DNA of 64,000 nt from Sphingobacteriales bacterium (GCA_016192105.1 JACPUV010000023.1:116209-180208), one strand, 5' to 3'. Positions 44,557 through 54,857 are shown, numbered from the stretch's first letter. Made by a program: numbers and translations. Notes: generated from the sequence alone by a model not told the origin.

Positions 44557-44655
44557 AAGAAGCACATTCTTCCCTACCGCACCCTTCGGGTTGACTTTCC
44601 AGATCGCTTCGCCGGGGAGACGAGGAGGCTTTTGTATCATTTATGCCGATAAAAT

Positions 44656-46011
44656 CTATATTTTAATAATTTTCACTGTTTTGTTTTCACTGTTATTCGG
44701 GAAACCGATATGTACCCAATATGTACCTGCAGGCAGGTGTCCAATGTTAACCGCAATATTATTGGAGCCGGAAAGCAATGCAAAAGTTTTAGTATAGACA
44801 AAACTTCCTTTTTCATCGTACAGGTTGACTGTCACATCTGTTTTGATGCGGGAAGACAGTTGAACAGTAAAGTACTGCTCCACCGGGTTGGGCCACAGTT
44901 TAATTTTTTCGCTTGTTTTACCGCACTGAAGTGTATTGGTGCCTGAATAATATGACCTGCCATCTGCATCCACCTCTTTTATGCGGTAGTAATTATTTTC
45001 TGACGAAACGTTGTTATCCGTAAAGGAGTAATTTTTTTCACCCCCGCTGTTACCGGCAGCGGCTATTGTTCCAATTACAGAGAAATGATAGCCATCCTCC
45101 GCTTTTTCAATTTCAAAATGAGATGTGTTTTCCTCCTGTGCCGTTTTCCAGTTAAGCGTTGCCCGGCCTGTCTCGCAATTGACAGTGAAGGATACAAAGC
45201 GAAGCGGAAGGGCATTGCCGGGCGTAGAGAGCGTCCATTTCGAAAAATCATTGATGCCCGTTTTTTCAACATAATTTGTTACGCTGTTCCTGGATGTGTA
45301 TCCCTGCAATGACCAGTTGATATTATCATTGCTTTTCCACAATTCCAGTAAATTTTCATTAAGCCCGTTCAACTCTGCATCAAAATAATTAAATCGCAGT
45401 GCAGCATCCAGCCCTGTATTGCTTGCGGGGATAATATCATAGGTTCTTAAAATACTGTTGCCATTGCCTGAACCATTCGTTTGCGATTTTACCCCCCGGT
45501 AAACGTAGGTACTGCCCAGGTTTTGTGATGAAGTAATTACAGCTCCAAGATTACCGGGATTCACTGCATTAGGTGCATTGAGGTCGGCAATAATTCTGGC
45601 ATAACCATCTGTACCCATGAGGCGGCTGCTTTCATTTTCATTTACCAGCAATGCATTAGTGCCCATAAAAATGATAAACCCATTCAGGTCACACAAGCCG
45701 CTGGTAAAGGTGAAATTATTGACCAGGTTAAAATCTCTTTGCAATATGATTTTTGCATTATTTGTTTTGGCCAGTTCTATACTTCTGAAAACAGGTAGTT
45801 CCTCCCCTCGTATGCCGGCATCGGTATTGCCCGTAAACTTAAAAGTATTGCTGAACAGCGCTGTGGCCGCATCATATTGAATATCCAAATTGTCCAGCAC
45901 GACATACGTGCTGTTATCACTTTTCCAGCTGGTACCGTAGGCTATTTGCAATTGCGCACGTACCGTATTGCCGCAGACAAGTGTTGCCAAAAAAGCTAAA
46001 ATTGTTTTCAT
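44656..46011 (-). CDS. Secreted protein with type IX secretion C-terminal sorting domain
   Basis: A 451-residue protein with signal peptide MKTILAFLATLVCGNTVRAQ. Residues about 25-270 are beta-rich with no family I can name (GDCDLNGFIIFMG-like turns; the sequence reads TSGLCDLNGFIIFMGTNALL). Residues about 275-365 look like an FnIII-type domain (LNWKTAQEENTSHFEIEKAE). The last 80 residues are a type A T9SS sorting domain (KLWPNPVEQYFTVQL, LPAGTYWVHI, KTVKIIKI). It is thus exported to the surface by the Por system. It starts 2 bases before the end of the head-repeat gene and is probably in one operon with it. Confidence 0.85.
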   Translation of the reverse strand: MKTILAFLATLVCGNTVRAQLQIAYGTSWKSDNSTYVVLDNLDIQYDAATALFSNTFKFTGNTDAGIRGEELPVFRSIELAKTNNAKIILQRDFNLVNNFTFTSGLCDLNGFIIFMGTNALLVNENESSRLMGTDGYARIIADLNAPNAVNPGNLGAVITSSQNLGSTYVYRGVKSQTNGSGNGNSILRTYDIIPASNTGLDAALRFNYFDAELNGLNENLLELWKSNDNINWSLQGYTSRNSVTNYVEKTGINDFSKWTLSTPGNALPLRFVSFTVNCETGRATLNWKTAQEENTSHFEIEKAEDGYHFSVIGTIAAAGNSGGEKNYSFTDNNVSSENNYYRIKEVDADGRSYYSGTNTLQCGKTSEKIKLWPNPVEQYFTVQLSSRIKTDVTVNLYDEKGSFVYTKTFALLSGSNNIAVNIGHLPAGTYWVHIGFPNNSENKTVKIIKI

Positions 46012-46013
46012 GC

Positions 46014-47762
46014 TTACCTGTTTTCCAGTTTTTCAATCCGCTTTACTAAATCGGTACATATTTTTTTTAGCTCGTCATTTTCTTTTTTCAATTCCTGGAT
46101 GCCCGCCAATGCTATGCCTGCGGGGTCAATGGTAGATATGCTTTTATCATCCATTCCCAACCCAAAAAGTTTATAAAAATCCTGCGCCATAGGGCCAATG
46201 TGATAGTCGCCGCTTCCCTTGTATTTCCATTGGGTAATGGGCAGTTCGGCAATTTTTTCAAGGATGGCTTTGTTGTTTAAAGTAGTAAACGCTTCTTTTT
46301 TATTCCTGTCCGAAACATTTGTCCATGTGCCGGAGGTTGTCAGGTAAGCCCCATTCCCGTTTGTTGTACCTGTGCCCACTTCAATAGCATGTCCATTGGC
46401 AGGAGTTACTCCAAAACCCCATTTGTGCACACTCGTATTACCAAATACCATTGCATTGTTTTCCGCCACCCTGGACATATAGCCTATAGCAGTTGCGTTA
46501 ACAAGGCTGGGGTTTGACACATCGGCGGCATATCCTAATGTGGTATTCCTGACCCCGTTTGCATTTGACCACATCGCTTTATAGCCAACAGCAGTATTTT
46601 CATAGCCAAGATCATTTATAGAAAGACTTTGATCCCCTATGGCCACATTCGCATACCCATTAAAGTTATCCACAAGTGCGTTATTACCGATGGCTGTATT
46701 TTCGGTGCCCGAAATATTATTATAAAGTGCATTCCACCCTACACCAATGTTATGTGCACCGGTACTATTTAGCCCCAAGGATAAAGATCCGATTGCTGTG
46801 TTGTTGTAACCTGTTGTATTCTGTCTTAGCGCATCCGAACCCAATGCCGTGTTATTATATCCACTGGTATTTGAGAATAACCCATCAAATCCTAAAGCGG
46901 TATTTTGATACCCGGAAGTATTCAAAGAAAGAGTTTTGGTGCCAATCGCAGTGTTTTTGACACCCTCATTATTCTGCAGAGCGCCAAATCCAACAGCAAC
47001 AATATTACTTACGGTTGTATTCTGTTCAAGGGCATTGGCGCCTATTGCAATATTGTTGGAGCCGGCCGTATTCAGGTATAACGGCTCAAAACCAATGGCC
47101 ACATTATTGATACCGCTGGTATTAGAGTAAGCTGCCCTGTGACCCATGGCAGTGTTAAAGCTGCCGTTTGTGTTTGCCATAAGTGCATCTCCGCCAACAG
47201 CCGTATTGAGGCTACCCGAAGTATTCACCATTAAAGAGCGGTAACCCAGTGCCGTATTATAAAAGCCGGAAACATTTGCTCTCATTGCATTGGACCCAAT
47301 GCCAAGGTTGGAAGTGCCGGTATTGGAGGCTCCGGCGCTGAGGCCAATAAAATAGCTATGGTTAACATGGTCCAACAATCCGGCGTTCAAGCCATTTAGC
47401 CTAAATACCAATGGCTGGTTATCGGTAGTTCCTAAAAAGTTTGTTGCAGGGTTAGTGCCTGCATTGCCGGTAGTGCCCCATCCATTTGCTGAGTTTTGAA
47501 TAGATAACCATGTACTACCGTTATAAAAGTAAAACCCAGGCGTATTATCCGTTTGATAAATAAGCAATCCGTTAGCCGGTGAAGTAATGGCATCCCGTTG
47601 TGCGGTTGTCATTCTTGGCACCAGCATCCCCTTTGCAGTGCTTTTTATGTCCAATGCGGCACTGGCATCTGCAGTGCTGCCATCGGTGTTGATGGCTACG
47701 CTTTGGGCATAACTATTTGCCGATAGGATAACAATCGTTATGGCCATGAATATTTTTTTCAT
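46014..47762 (-). CDS. Adhesin-head repeat protein with S74 chaperone domain
   Basis: The ATG at 47762 ([20 protein letters not shown]) gives 582 residues. Residues 20-90 form a module ([53 protein letters not shown]) shared with the next gene. About 150-440 hold roughly 16 consecutive 17-residue YadA-head-like repeats of the type [17 protein letters not shown]. The C-terminus is an S74 intramolecular chaperone ([22 protein letters not shown]) with a closing coiled coil ([20 protein letters not shown]). S74 domains trimerise fibres and cut themselves off before the conserved Ser-Asp. It is likely a trimeric surface fibre or adhesin. Confidence 0.88.
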   Translation of the reverse strand: MKKIFMAITIVILSANSYAQSVAINTDGSTADASAALDIKSTAKGMLVPRMTTAQRDAITSPANGLLIYQTDNTPGFYFYNGSTWLSIQNSANGWGTTGNAGTNPATNFLGTTDNQPLVFRLNGLNAGLLDHVNHSYFIGLSAGASNTGTSNLGIGSNAMRANVSGFYNTALGYRSLMVNTSGSLNTAVGGDALMANTNGSFNTAMGHRAAYSNTSGINNVAIGFEPLYLNTAGSNNIAIGANALEQNTTVSNIVAVGFGALQNNEGVKNTAIGTKTLSLNTSGYQNTALGFDGLFSNTSGYNNTALGSDALRQNTTGYNNTAIGSLSLGLNSTGAHNIGVGWNALYNNISGTENTAIGNNALVDNFNGYANVAIGDQSLSINDLGYENTAVGYKAMWSNANGVRNTTLGYAADVSNPSLVNATAIGYMSRVAENNAMVFGNTSVHKWGFGVTPANGHAIEVGTGTTNGNGAYLTTSGTWTNVSDRNKKEAFTTLNNKAILEKIAELPITQWKYKGSGDYHIGPMAQDFYKLFGLGMDDKSISTIDPAGIALAGIQELKKENDELKKICTDLVKRIEKLENR

Positions 47763-47772
47763 ACAAACAGGA

Positions 47773-49419
47773 TTAATTTTTTTTGTACAAATACATTTTT
47801 TGCAAGCCTTGCGATGTGCTTTGCATAATAGTTGCAGGATTATCAGAAATGGCATAACCTTTTAAATGCGCATTACTTTGATTTCCCAGGAACCCATATA
47901 GATTAACGAGCGTGCTGCCCGTCCATACAGAAGTGCCAAACTGGTACCAGGTTGAATTTAAATTTACCGGCGCGTTCGGAAAATCATTGGTGATCCAGGT
48001 GTTGGTAGCGGGGTTATAGACCAGCACATAAAGGTAATTGCCGCTTGAAAAAACAACTCTATTACCACAAATTATGCTTTGGAAATCAATAGATCTGCTA
48101 AGTGAAACGGGGTAATTCGGAATAGCCGTCCAGGTGTTGGTTGCCGGATTATATTTAGCCCCATCTTGAAATTTCGTTTTTGTATTTGGCCAGGTACAAT
48201 TGCCATTAAAAAAATCAATATCCTCTTCCTGGCCACCCCAAATCAGCATTTCGGCGCCTGTCCATACGGCTGTGTGGCTGTTTCTTGGTGTTAGCGTGGT
48301 TTGAAACAAGGAAGAATATGCATTGGTAGTAGGGTTATATTTAAAGCAATTGGATAAGTTGTAAATAGTATCATAGGTATAGGTTTGACTATTTGCATCA
48401 CATACCTCTGTTCTTTCCTGCGTGTATTTTCCTCCAAATACAATTAGGTCTGTGCCATCCCAAACAGCAGTATGACTGATTCGCCCAGGGAAAATAATAC
48501 TGGCCGATGATATGGGCGTCCAACTGTCGGTGGCGGGATCGTACTGCCCGCCATCCCGGGGATAAACCTTAGCGGGTGAAACTCCGCCCCATACCAGCAT
48601 TTTTGACCCCGTCCATACAGAGCTGTGTCCATCTCTGGCACTCGGTTGATTGGTGGCTGAAATGCTGCTCCAGGTAAGGGTTTGCAGGTTTAGTTTGATA
48701 CCGATGGCTGCAGTAGCATCAAAATTTAATCCCCATATTAAAATATATTGACCGGCTAAAATAGCATTGTGCTTTATGTGGAGAAAATCAATTGCCGGTA
48801 TAATATTGTTATTGGCAAGCAAACTGACACTATAACCATCACTAACAGGGTCGTAATAAAAGATAGTGTCCTTGTTTAAAATGATAGCCTTATGAGATGA
48901 AGTGTCATAAAAAGCCGGAGTCAGGTTTTGGGTTCCTCCGATAGTAATGCTACTAAGCACTCTGTAGGGTGCTGATAAATTGCTTTGGTCGTGTTGATTT
49001 ATGGAGTACCAGGTTTTTGCCGGGATAGTGCCCGGTACTTCCTGAAACAATTCATGGTCTAAATAGCCAAAATACGAGAACCCATTGTTCATCAAATTGG
49101 CTTCGTGGTAGGTATTGCTCATTACAATGGTGCCGCTGGGCAGGGTATTGCCACCAATATTGCTCCAACCGCCTCCGTTGTAATAATAAAAACCCGGTGC
49201 ATTATCTGTTTGATAAATTAATAACCCGGAGGCAGGAGCCGCAATGGCTGTACGTTGCGCCAACGTCATTCTTGGCACCAGCATACCTTTTGACGTGCTC
49301 TTTATATCCAGCGCCGCACTGGCATCTGCAGTGCTGCCATCGGTATTGATCGCCACGCTTTGGGCGTTGGCCGTGGCAGCAATCAAAATGAAGAGGGCTA
49401 TAATAGTTATCGGTTTCAT
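47773..49419 (-). CDS. Exported kelch-repeat protein
   Basis: A 548-residue protein with signal peptide [20 protein letters not shown]. Residues 20-95 repeat the N-terminal module of the head-repeat protein almost exactly ([31 protein letters not shown]). The rest is a kelch beta-propeller with blades marked by [36 protein letters not shown] and [18 protein letters not shown] plus 'YNPATNTW' strands. Kelch propellers usually bind proteins or glycans. The gene lies 10 bases upstream of the head-repeat gene, so both are probably coexpressed and may share a partner through the common module. Confidence 0.85.
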   Translation of the reverse strand: MKPITIIALFILIAATANAQSVAINTDGSTADASAALDIKSTSKGMLVPRMTLAQRTAIAAPASGLLIYQTDNAPGFYYYNGGGWSNIGGNTLPSGTIVMSNTYHEANLMNNGFSYFGYLDHELFQEVPGTIPAKTWYSINQHDQSNLSAPYRVLSSITIGGTQNLTPAFYDTSSHKAIILNKDTIFYYDPVSDGYSVSLLANNNIIPAIDFLHIKHNAILAGQYILIWGLNFDATAAIGIKLNLQTLTWSSISATNQPSARDGHSSVWTGSKMLVWGGVSPAKVYPRDGGQYDPATDSWTPISSASIIFPGRISHTAVWDGTDLIVFGGKYTQERTEVCDANSQTYTYDTIYNLSNCFKYNPTTNAYSSLFQTTLTPRNSHTAVWTGAEMLIWGGQEEDIDFFNGNCTWPNTKTKFQDGAKYNPATNTWTAIPNYPVSLSRSIDFQSIICGNRVVFSSGNYLYVLVYNPATNTWITNDFPNAPVNLNSTWYQFGTSVWTGSTLVNLYGFLGNQSNAHLKGYAISDNPATIMQSTSQGLQKMYLYKKN

Positions 49420-49509
49420 GAGAAGTGTTTTTTAATGCAGAAAAATTTTTTGCAGAAGGGAGTAGGGCTGCATACTTTTCATAGCGCTCTTTTTGTTTTC
49501 ATTTTTCAA

Positions 49510-50544
49510 TTATTTTTTATCTTTTTCAAACACTTTATTCCATTTCCATTTGCCTGAATTTATATCCAAAAAACCCATGGCATTTTTTTCAATAACTAAT
49601 AAATGTTCGCCATGCAGTTGAATGTCGAGCAAATCATTTTCACTGATTTTATTATTTCCGTAGTTTAATGCCGCAGACCAGTTTGTTTGCAGGGTGGCTG
49701 TATCCACTTGTGTAAACTGGAAGACAAAATCTTCGCTGCTTTTTGTTTTGGAAACCACAATGCACCCCTTGTTGGCCATTATCGCTTCTTCGCTTTTTAG
49801 CGCCGGGTTGTAATAAGCCGCGAGGTAAGGGCTGATGAAATCGGAAGCTGAAGACAGTTTACCAGCTACTAATTTTGAATCTTTGGGTTGTTTATTCAGT
49901 CTTGGCCGCTGGCCGGTGGAAAAGCTGAAATAAGCATTGGGAAAGGTATGGGCACCCGATTGTAAAAACGGCCTTCCCATTATCCTTAACGAAAGGGAAT
50001 CGGGCATGGAGGTAGCTTTCCCCGAAGCCTCATCTAAACTATATATCCTGTTATCATCGCCTTTTATCAGTACTCCCGAAACATTAGGCGGGTTATAATA
50101 CATTGTGGCAGGTTCAAAAACTATTCCGTTATTTTTTTGTGCCAGGGCTTCATCATCATACATTTTTGTAAAATCGGAAAGCCGTAATACAAAAAAGTGT
50201 GGTTTGCTTGTTTTAGTATCGTAGGTGCGCAGCCATAAATACCCGTTGGTTACTTTCATAATCTGGCAATTGCCATCGCATTGATACGGCTTTGTGGAAA
50301 TAAGCTGCCCGGTAAGGCCGTCATACTTTTCCAGGTAGTTGGTGCTGAAACCATACCGGGATACTGAGTTACCCCGCTGGCTATACGATTTTACTGTAAA
50401 AACCTGGTACATTCTTACAATATTTTTCCCATCGGGCGACGCCATCAGTATCAGGTTTTCTGGTGGCTGACTGCCCATTTCGCTACAAGACGGGAATAGG
50501 GATGACAGAAAAATAATCATTAATATGTGGCAGAATGTTTTCAT
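49510..50544 (-). CDS. Uncharacterised lipoprotein, propeller-like
   Basis: A 344-residue lipoprotein (LFPSC, Cys20). I do not recognise the family. Short strands with repeating patterns such as GLTGQLISTKPYQCDGNCQI, HFFVLRLSDFTKMYDDE, RIYSLDEASGKATSMP and HLLVIEKNAMGFLDINSGKW resemble blades of a PQQ-like beta-propeller without the usual Trp-docking signature. Two cysteines (CDGNC) could form a disulfide. It is the last of a row of four close minus-strand lipoprotein genes (gap 14 bases to the next). Confidence 0.6.
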   Translation of the reverse strand: MKTFCHILMIIFLSSLFPSCSEMGSQPPENLILMASPDGKNIVRMYQVFTVKSYSQRGNSVSRYGFSTNYLEKYDGLTGQLISTKPYQCDGNCQIMKVTNGYLWLRTYDTKTSKPHFFVLRLSDFTKMYDDEALAQKNNGIVFEPATMYYNPPNVSGVLIKGDDNRIYSLDEASGKATSMPDSLSLRIMGRPFLQSGAHTFPNAYFSFSTGQRPRLNKQPKDSKLVAGKLSSASDFISPYLAAYYNPALKSEEAIMANKGCIVVSKTKSSEDFVFQFTQVDTATLQTNWSAALNYGNNKISENDLLDIQLHGEHLLVIEKNAMGFLDINSGKWKWNKVFEKDKK

Positions 50545-50558
50545 TTTTTTATGGCCAT

Positions 50559-51605
50559 TTATTTTAATACCATGGCCGCTGCCGTTGCGCTGCCGTTGTT
50601 ACCGGTAAGCCAGTTTGCAGCGTTATTTTTCCAATAGCCCGATTTGTAAGTGCCGGCTCCATATTCCTGATGACCGCATACATATACATCGTTACCGGCG
50701 AGAGATAGCCCATAGGCATATGTGTTTAATGTGCCATCGCTCAGGTCTTGTGCCGTGCCGTTTTTCCAAAGCTTCGCCACATTTTTTCCGGCAGCATTTT
50801 TTCCGTAACCGCACACATACACATCGGTACCGGATACAAGTATATCTCTGGCGTATGCAGGATAGGTGCCATCTGTAAGTGTAGTGGCAACACCATTTTT
50901 CCAAATCTTTGCCACATAAACATTAGAGGCATTTGTTTCGTACCCGCACACATACACATCGGTACCTGAAACAAGGATGCTAATAGCAATTGCATCGGTT
51001 GTTGTTCCAGTAGAAAGCGTGTAAAAGATGTTATTTTTCCAATAGAAGGCAATGTATTTGTCTGATCCGCTTTTAATATAACCACACACATACATATCAG
51101 TCCCTACACTTTTTATGTCCCTGCAATAAGCTTCCACTGTTCCATCGGTAAGATAAAAAGCATTGCCATTCTTCCAGTAAACAGCCTTGTATTTCCCTGT
51201 GACGGGATCCGTTTCGTATCCGCCTGCATACACATCAGTACCGTTGAGTGAAATACTATTGGCTGAAGCATTATTGACACCACTGGTAAGGTTGGTAGCT
51301 GTCCCGTTCTTCCAAATTTTTGCAACCGTTTTCCCTGCTGCGTTTTGTTCCCATCCGCTCACATAAACATCCGAACCGGAAACTTCAATCTTGGTGATAT
51401 TGGCATCGTACACGCCATCTGTAATGTTTTGCGCCACCCCGTCCTTCCAGTATTTTGCCACGGATTTTCCGGCGCTGTTTAGCTCTTGGCCTGCAACATA
51501 CACAACGGATGGAACAGGATGAGGATCGGGATTGTTATTGCTTTTGCTGCACGAAAGTAACACCATTGCAAGTGTTGTGCATAAGATGGTTGTCTGCTGT
51601 TTCAT
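50559..51605 (-). CDS. Seven-repeat (45-residue) beta-propeller lipoprotein
   Basis: From the ATG at 51605 (MKQQTTILCTTLAMVLLSC, Cys19) the protein has 348 residues. Almost the whole mature part consists of seven repeats of about 45 residues with the core VYVCGYE-x-N-x-x-VAKIWKNG-x-A-x-LTDGT and a closing I-x-x-SGTD. Seven equal repeats suggest a closed seven-bladed propeller. The last repeat is the most divergent (GYWKNNAANWLTGNNG). I know of no assigned function. The strong repeat identity, also at DNA level, suggests recent or ongoing repeat exchange. Confidence 0.75.
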   Translation of the reverse strand: MKQQTTILCTTLAMVLLSCSKSNNNPDPHPVPSVVYVAGQELNSAGKSVAKYWKDGVAQNITDGVYDANITKIEVSGSDVYVSGWEQNAAGKTVAKIWKNGTATNLTSGVNNASANSISLNGTDVYAGGYETDPVTGKYKAVYWKNGNAFYLTDGTVEAYCRDIKSVGTDMYVCGYIKSGSDKYIAFYWKNNIFYTLSTGTTTDAIAISILVSGTDVYVCGYETNASNVYVAKIWKNGVATTLTDGTYPAYARDILVSGTDVYVCGYGKNAAGKNVAKLWKNGTAQDLSDGTLNTYAYGLSLAGNDVYVCGHQEYGAGTYKSGYWKNNAANWLTGNNGSATAAAMVLK

Positions 51606-51616
51606 ATTGTACATTT

Positions 51617-52336
51617 TTAATTGCATTGATATTGATAAGTAATATTTTTTGATGCTCCGCCTACCGTTTCTGTTAAGCCATTTATTTTCCCATCTGTGCC
51701 GAAACTATAGGTGGCGCTTATGATGGTGCTTCCCGTTTTCATAGACTTAAAAAGATTTTTGTTTCTAAGGTGCCTTATGCCGCTATTGGGGATAAACAAA
51801 TAATCCAAATAATCACCTTCTATGTTGGGTTTGTCGGTATAATACTCCAGTGTTGTACTATCGCTGCTGCCAATAGTTTGAATAGATGTGGCATTGCCCG
51901 CAGACCAGATAATAATTTGTACGGTTGATGTGCTGGTTGATGACGAAGTTTGCGTTTGCTTAATCAATTCCCGTCCGCTATATTCAAATACATCGTTTGT
52001 CCAATTGGTGCCGGAAACGTTGTATTCTGTACGAATATTTTCGGGATCTCCATTGGCGTTGATGGTTATAATTTCTTTGGAGGCAAATGCGCCCTGGTTT
52101 GTTTTATTAACAATAATGCTATTGCCCGAGTATTGAAAAATTTGATTATCGTTCCCCTGACTTATAGAGGCTATTTTCTCGTCTGCATTGTAACTAATGT
52201 TAATGGTTTGAGTGCTTGCGCCCGACATAGTGATAATCTTGCAGGCGGGTTTTGTAGCGCCCGGGTTATCTTTTTTACAGGATGCAATACAAAGCGAAAT
52301 AAAAGATAATAGCAATAATGTTTTTTGAAGTTTCAT
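51617..52336 (-). CDS. Lipoprotein, DUF4595-like
   Basis: A 239-residue lipoprotein (CIASC, Cys20). The mature part is made of short beta-hairpins such as ISYNADEKIASISQGNDNQI, FEYSGRELIKQTQ and YSFGTDGKINGLTE, with the closing ITYQYQCN. This is the layout of DUF4595 and related YD-like single-layer sheets in Bacteroidota. Function unknown. It lies 11 bases upstream of the seven-repeat lipoprotein gene and is probably cotranscribed with it. Confidence 0.65.
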   Translation of the reverse strand: MKLQKTLLLLSFISLCIASCKKDNPGATKPACKIITMSGASTQTINISYNADEKIASISQGNDNQIFQYSGNSIIVNKTNQGAFASKEIITINANGDPENIRTEYNVSGTNWTNDVFEYSGRELIKQTQTSSSTSTSTVQIIIWSAGNATSIQTIGSSDSTTLEYYTDKPNIEGDYLDYLFIPNSGIRHLRNKNLFKSMKTGSTIISATYSFGTDGKINGLTETVGGASKNITYQYQCN

Positions 52337-52500
52337 TTTATGGGAGATTATTTAAAAAAAAGACGTAAATCCTGTATTACCTTAATGAATTTGATTAATA
52401 AACAAAATCTACCGCACGTAATAATCCCATCCAATACCCATCAGAAAAATATTTTGTTTTCATAAATTAAGTTTTAAGTGATATTTGTTTTGACTGTAGA

Positions 52501-52655
52501 TTATCGCATAAAATCCTTAAGGCGGTATTCCTGTTCTTCTTAATCGGCTTTCGTGGGCGAATTAAAATCTTTACGATAAATACTTTGCTCCAAAAGCGGA
52601 CCTTCATCATACAATAATTACTGTAGCCAGCTTGTGCTCCCCCTTCGGTATGCTA
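52501..52655 (-). pseudogene. Decayed 3' end of a duplicate of the 53223-53918 lipoprotein gene
   Basis: The minus strand aligns base by base with the last about 155 bases of the gene at 53223-53918. Translated pieces are EGGAQAGYSNY, then after a frameshift DEGPLLEQSIYRKDF and, after an in-frame stop (TAA in place of the Tyr codon), EEQEYRLKDF with the final stop. The rest of the copy is missing; the next gene (52669) starts right after the break. So a former tandem paralogue decayed here. The remaining bases of this 332-base gap (52337-52500) show nothing else. Confidence 0.85.
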
Positions 52656-52668
52656 TCGAAACCAGCAA

Positions 52669-53067
52669 CTATTTTTTTATCATGAACCATTTGCCATCGC
52701 CCGAAGTATTGACGCCAGTCCCAAAAGTTCCTTCCAGAAAAGTAAACTTGCTGTCCACAGTAGCTGATACCGAATATTGGAATCCGCTAAAGAGATAATT
52801 ATAGCTTGCAGTAACGGTGCTGCCTATTACCGAATAAGTCCCTTCTGCTTCGTTTGCGGTGGCAGTATCAGCACCATCAAAAAAGCGCACGGTGCCATTT
52901 GAGCGGAATAAAGCGGAATATCCTGAATTTGGATAACTTGTTGTTCCGCCATATTTTCCCTGCCAAAAGCCAACAATAGATGGTGTTTCCGGGATGGGGC
53001 AATCTTCCTTCCTGCAAGAAATAAAAACTAAACTTGACACTACTGCAGTAATAAATAAATTCTTCAT
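52669..53067 (-). CDS. Small lipoprotein, lipocalin-like
   Basis: A 132-residue lipoprotein (VFISC, Cys18). The mature part reads IVGFWQGKYGG, SALFRSNGTVRFFDG, AEGTYSVIGSTVTASYNYLF and ATVDSKFTFLEGTFGTG, and ends GKWFMIKK. This resembles the short META/lipocalin-like barrels that begin with a G-x-W motif and are common as orphan lipoproteins in Bacteroidota. Function unknown. Its stop is next to the truncated duplicate of the following gene, so it may have been inserted there. Confidence 0.65.
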   Translation of the reverse strand: MKNLFITAVVSSLVFISCRKEDCPIPETPSIVGFWQGKYGGTTSYPNSGYSALFRSNGTVRFFDGADTATANEAEGTYSVIGSTVTASYNYLFSGFQYSVSATVDSKFTFLEGTFGTGVNTSGDGKWFMIKK

Positions 53068-53222
53068 GTTCTTTGATTTAAGGTTTAATGATTAATGAGA
53101 GGCAAAACTATTTTCCTGTTACATGATCATCTTCTCCCTTCTAAAAAACAACCGGCTCAAACTGGTATTCTTTACCATCTCCTCAGTAATGCCTTTAGGA
53201 GGGGTTATTTTTTTGATGTAGA

Positions 53223-53918
53223 TTATCGTGTAAATCCTTTCAGGCGGTATTCATGTTCTTCGTAATCGGTATTCGTGGGCGGATCAAAATTTTTACGATA
53301 AATACTTTGCTCTAAAAGCGGGCCCTCATCTGTATAATAATTACTAAACACAGCTTCTGCTCCTCCTTCGGTATATACTTTTTGCATTTCCCAAACTTTT
53401 TGATGATAAATCAGTGTGTCACCACTTGGTATGTACTTCGCTCTCCTGCACACAAATGAATGACCGGAGTAGTTGTCGGGAAACCAAGCGTTGTGCAATG
53501 CATACTGGCCGCCGGGTATATTGGGATACTCTAACCAACTGTCATCGGTGGCGCCATTATCCTGCCCGTTGCTAGGGAGGTTTTTTAATTTCCACGGCAG
53601 GTCTCCGTGGTTATAGATAAACCACAAAGGATACAATCCATAAACTTGCGGATCGCCTCCTGGTGGCGTGGTGGCTCCATAAATGGCCAGCCCCTGAATT
53701 CCTTCGACGGTAGAATCCCTGGCCACCCAATGCAGCTCGTTAGCAAGTTTGATCTCCGGCTGTCCATCTTCCCGCACATATTCATTCCAAATCCAGTGAC
53801 TCCCGGCTTTGGGGCCAGTGGCTGAATTACTGTTGTTTCCGCTGTCAGCATTCTTTTTACAGGAAAAAAACAAACTGCACAGAAGCACTATGCAAGCGTT
53901 TTGAAGGAAACATTTCAT
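53223..53918 (-). CDS. Uncharacterised lipoprotein
   Basis: A 231-residue lipoprotein (LFFSC, Cys20), then an Asn/Ser-rich linker and a compact domain rich in Trp and Tyr (GSHWIWNEYVREDGQPEIKL, YGLYPLWFIYNHGDLPWKLK, QYALHNAWFPDNY, SFVCRRAKYIPSGDTL). I do not recognise the family. A degenerate partial copy of its 3' end lies 0.6 kb downstream at 52501-52655, so the gene was once duplicated. It is the first gene of the lipoprotein row. Confidence 0.6.
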   Translation of the reverse strand: MKCFLQNACIVLLCSLFFSCKKNADSGNNSNSATGPKAGSHWIWNEYVREDGQPEIKLANELHWVARDSTVEGIQGLAIYGATTPPGGDPQVYGLYPLWFIYNHGDLPWKLKNLPSNGQDNGATDDSWLEYPNIPGGQYALHNAWFPDNYSGHSFVCRRAKYIPSGDTLIYHQKVWEMQKVYTEGGAEAVFSNYYTDEGPLLEQSIYRKNFDPPTNTDYEEHEYRLKGFTR

Positions 53919-54158
53919 TTGATTTCATTTGATACCGCAAAACTTATTGAAATAAAGAAATGATACAACCCCAAAAAGGGGGGGGCGAATAGCCGCATTG
54001 CTTATGCAACATGGCTCAAAGAATTACAGAATAAAGCAGAAGTGTAAAGCAACTACCGATCATAGTTGTCGCGCTGTTCAAAAAAAAAATTGCCAGCGCA
54101 CATCGTCGTTAATAATGTCAGGGATATAAAGGCGAAAAGCCAAAAGCGCATTTGAGCA

Positions 54159-54785
54159 TTACAGTAATCTTTCGTTAATGGTTTTACTCACTGCTTCGGT
54201 GGCAGAATGCACCTGTAATTTTTCGTAGATATTTTTTATATACGAGCGAATAGTTTCAAAGGCAAGATTGGTTTGTGTTGCAATCATTTTATAACTGTTG
54301 CCTTTGCACAGAAGCCCCAGAATTTCCTTTTCCTTTACGGTAAAATTATAATCAGCAGTTGCCGGCTGCTGCATGGAACTGACAACCATCTTGGCAATAG
54401 CAGGGCTCATAGGCGCACCCCCATCCAGCATTTCCTTAATAAAAGGGATCAGCCTATCTGACACATTTTTTTTCAACAAATAACCGGAAGCACCGGCACG
54501 AATGGCATCAAACACATGTTTATTGTCGTCAAAAACCGTAAGCATTAATATAGCCACCTCCTTGTTAAACCGCCGGATTTCTTTTACGGCGGCCGTGCCT
54601 GTCATTCCTGGCATATCAATATCCATTAAGATGACATCAGGATTATATTCACGAACATCGCCGGCAGCATGCAAACAATTTTCCCATGCACCGCCCACAA
54701 TAAATTCCTCAGAAAGCAGTAATAGCTCCTCCAGCCCGCGGCGCAGGGCTTCGTTATCTTCATATATCAATATCCTGGTCGGCAT
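54159..54785 (-). CDS. LuxR/NarL-family response regulator
   Basis: The ATG at 54785 (MPTRILIYEDNEALRRGLEE) gives 208 residues; the longer frame overlaps the gap after the kinase. The receiver domain (1-125) has the acidic pair ED at 9-10, phosphoacceptor Asp55 in LMDIDMPG and the Lys of the GYLLKK motif. The C-terminal LuxR HTH (about 145-205) reads FTVKEKEILGLLCKGNSYKM and ETIRSYIKNIYEKL. It lies 72 bases after the histidine kinase gene and is the obvious partner. It may control the lipoprotein row next to it. Confidence 0.92.
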   Translation of the reverse strand: MPTRILIYEDNEALRRGLEELLLLSEEFIVGGAWENCLHAAGDVREYNPDVILMDIDMPGMTGTAAVKEIRRFNKEVAILMLTVFDDNKHVFDAIRAGASGYLLKKNVSDRLIPFIKEMLDGGAPMSPAIAKMVVSSMQQPATADYNFTVKEKEILGLLCKGNSYKMIATQTNLAFETIRSYIKNIYEKLQVHSATEAVSKTINERLL

Positions 54786-54857
54786 AGTAGCTATTCTGCA
54801 AAATAATTTCTTTCTCCTGTTTTTTTTGTACCCCAATTCGGGGGATCAGCACAGTGC

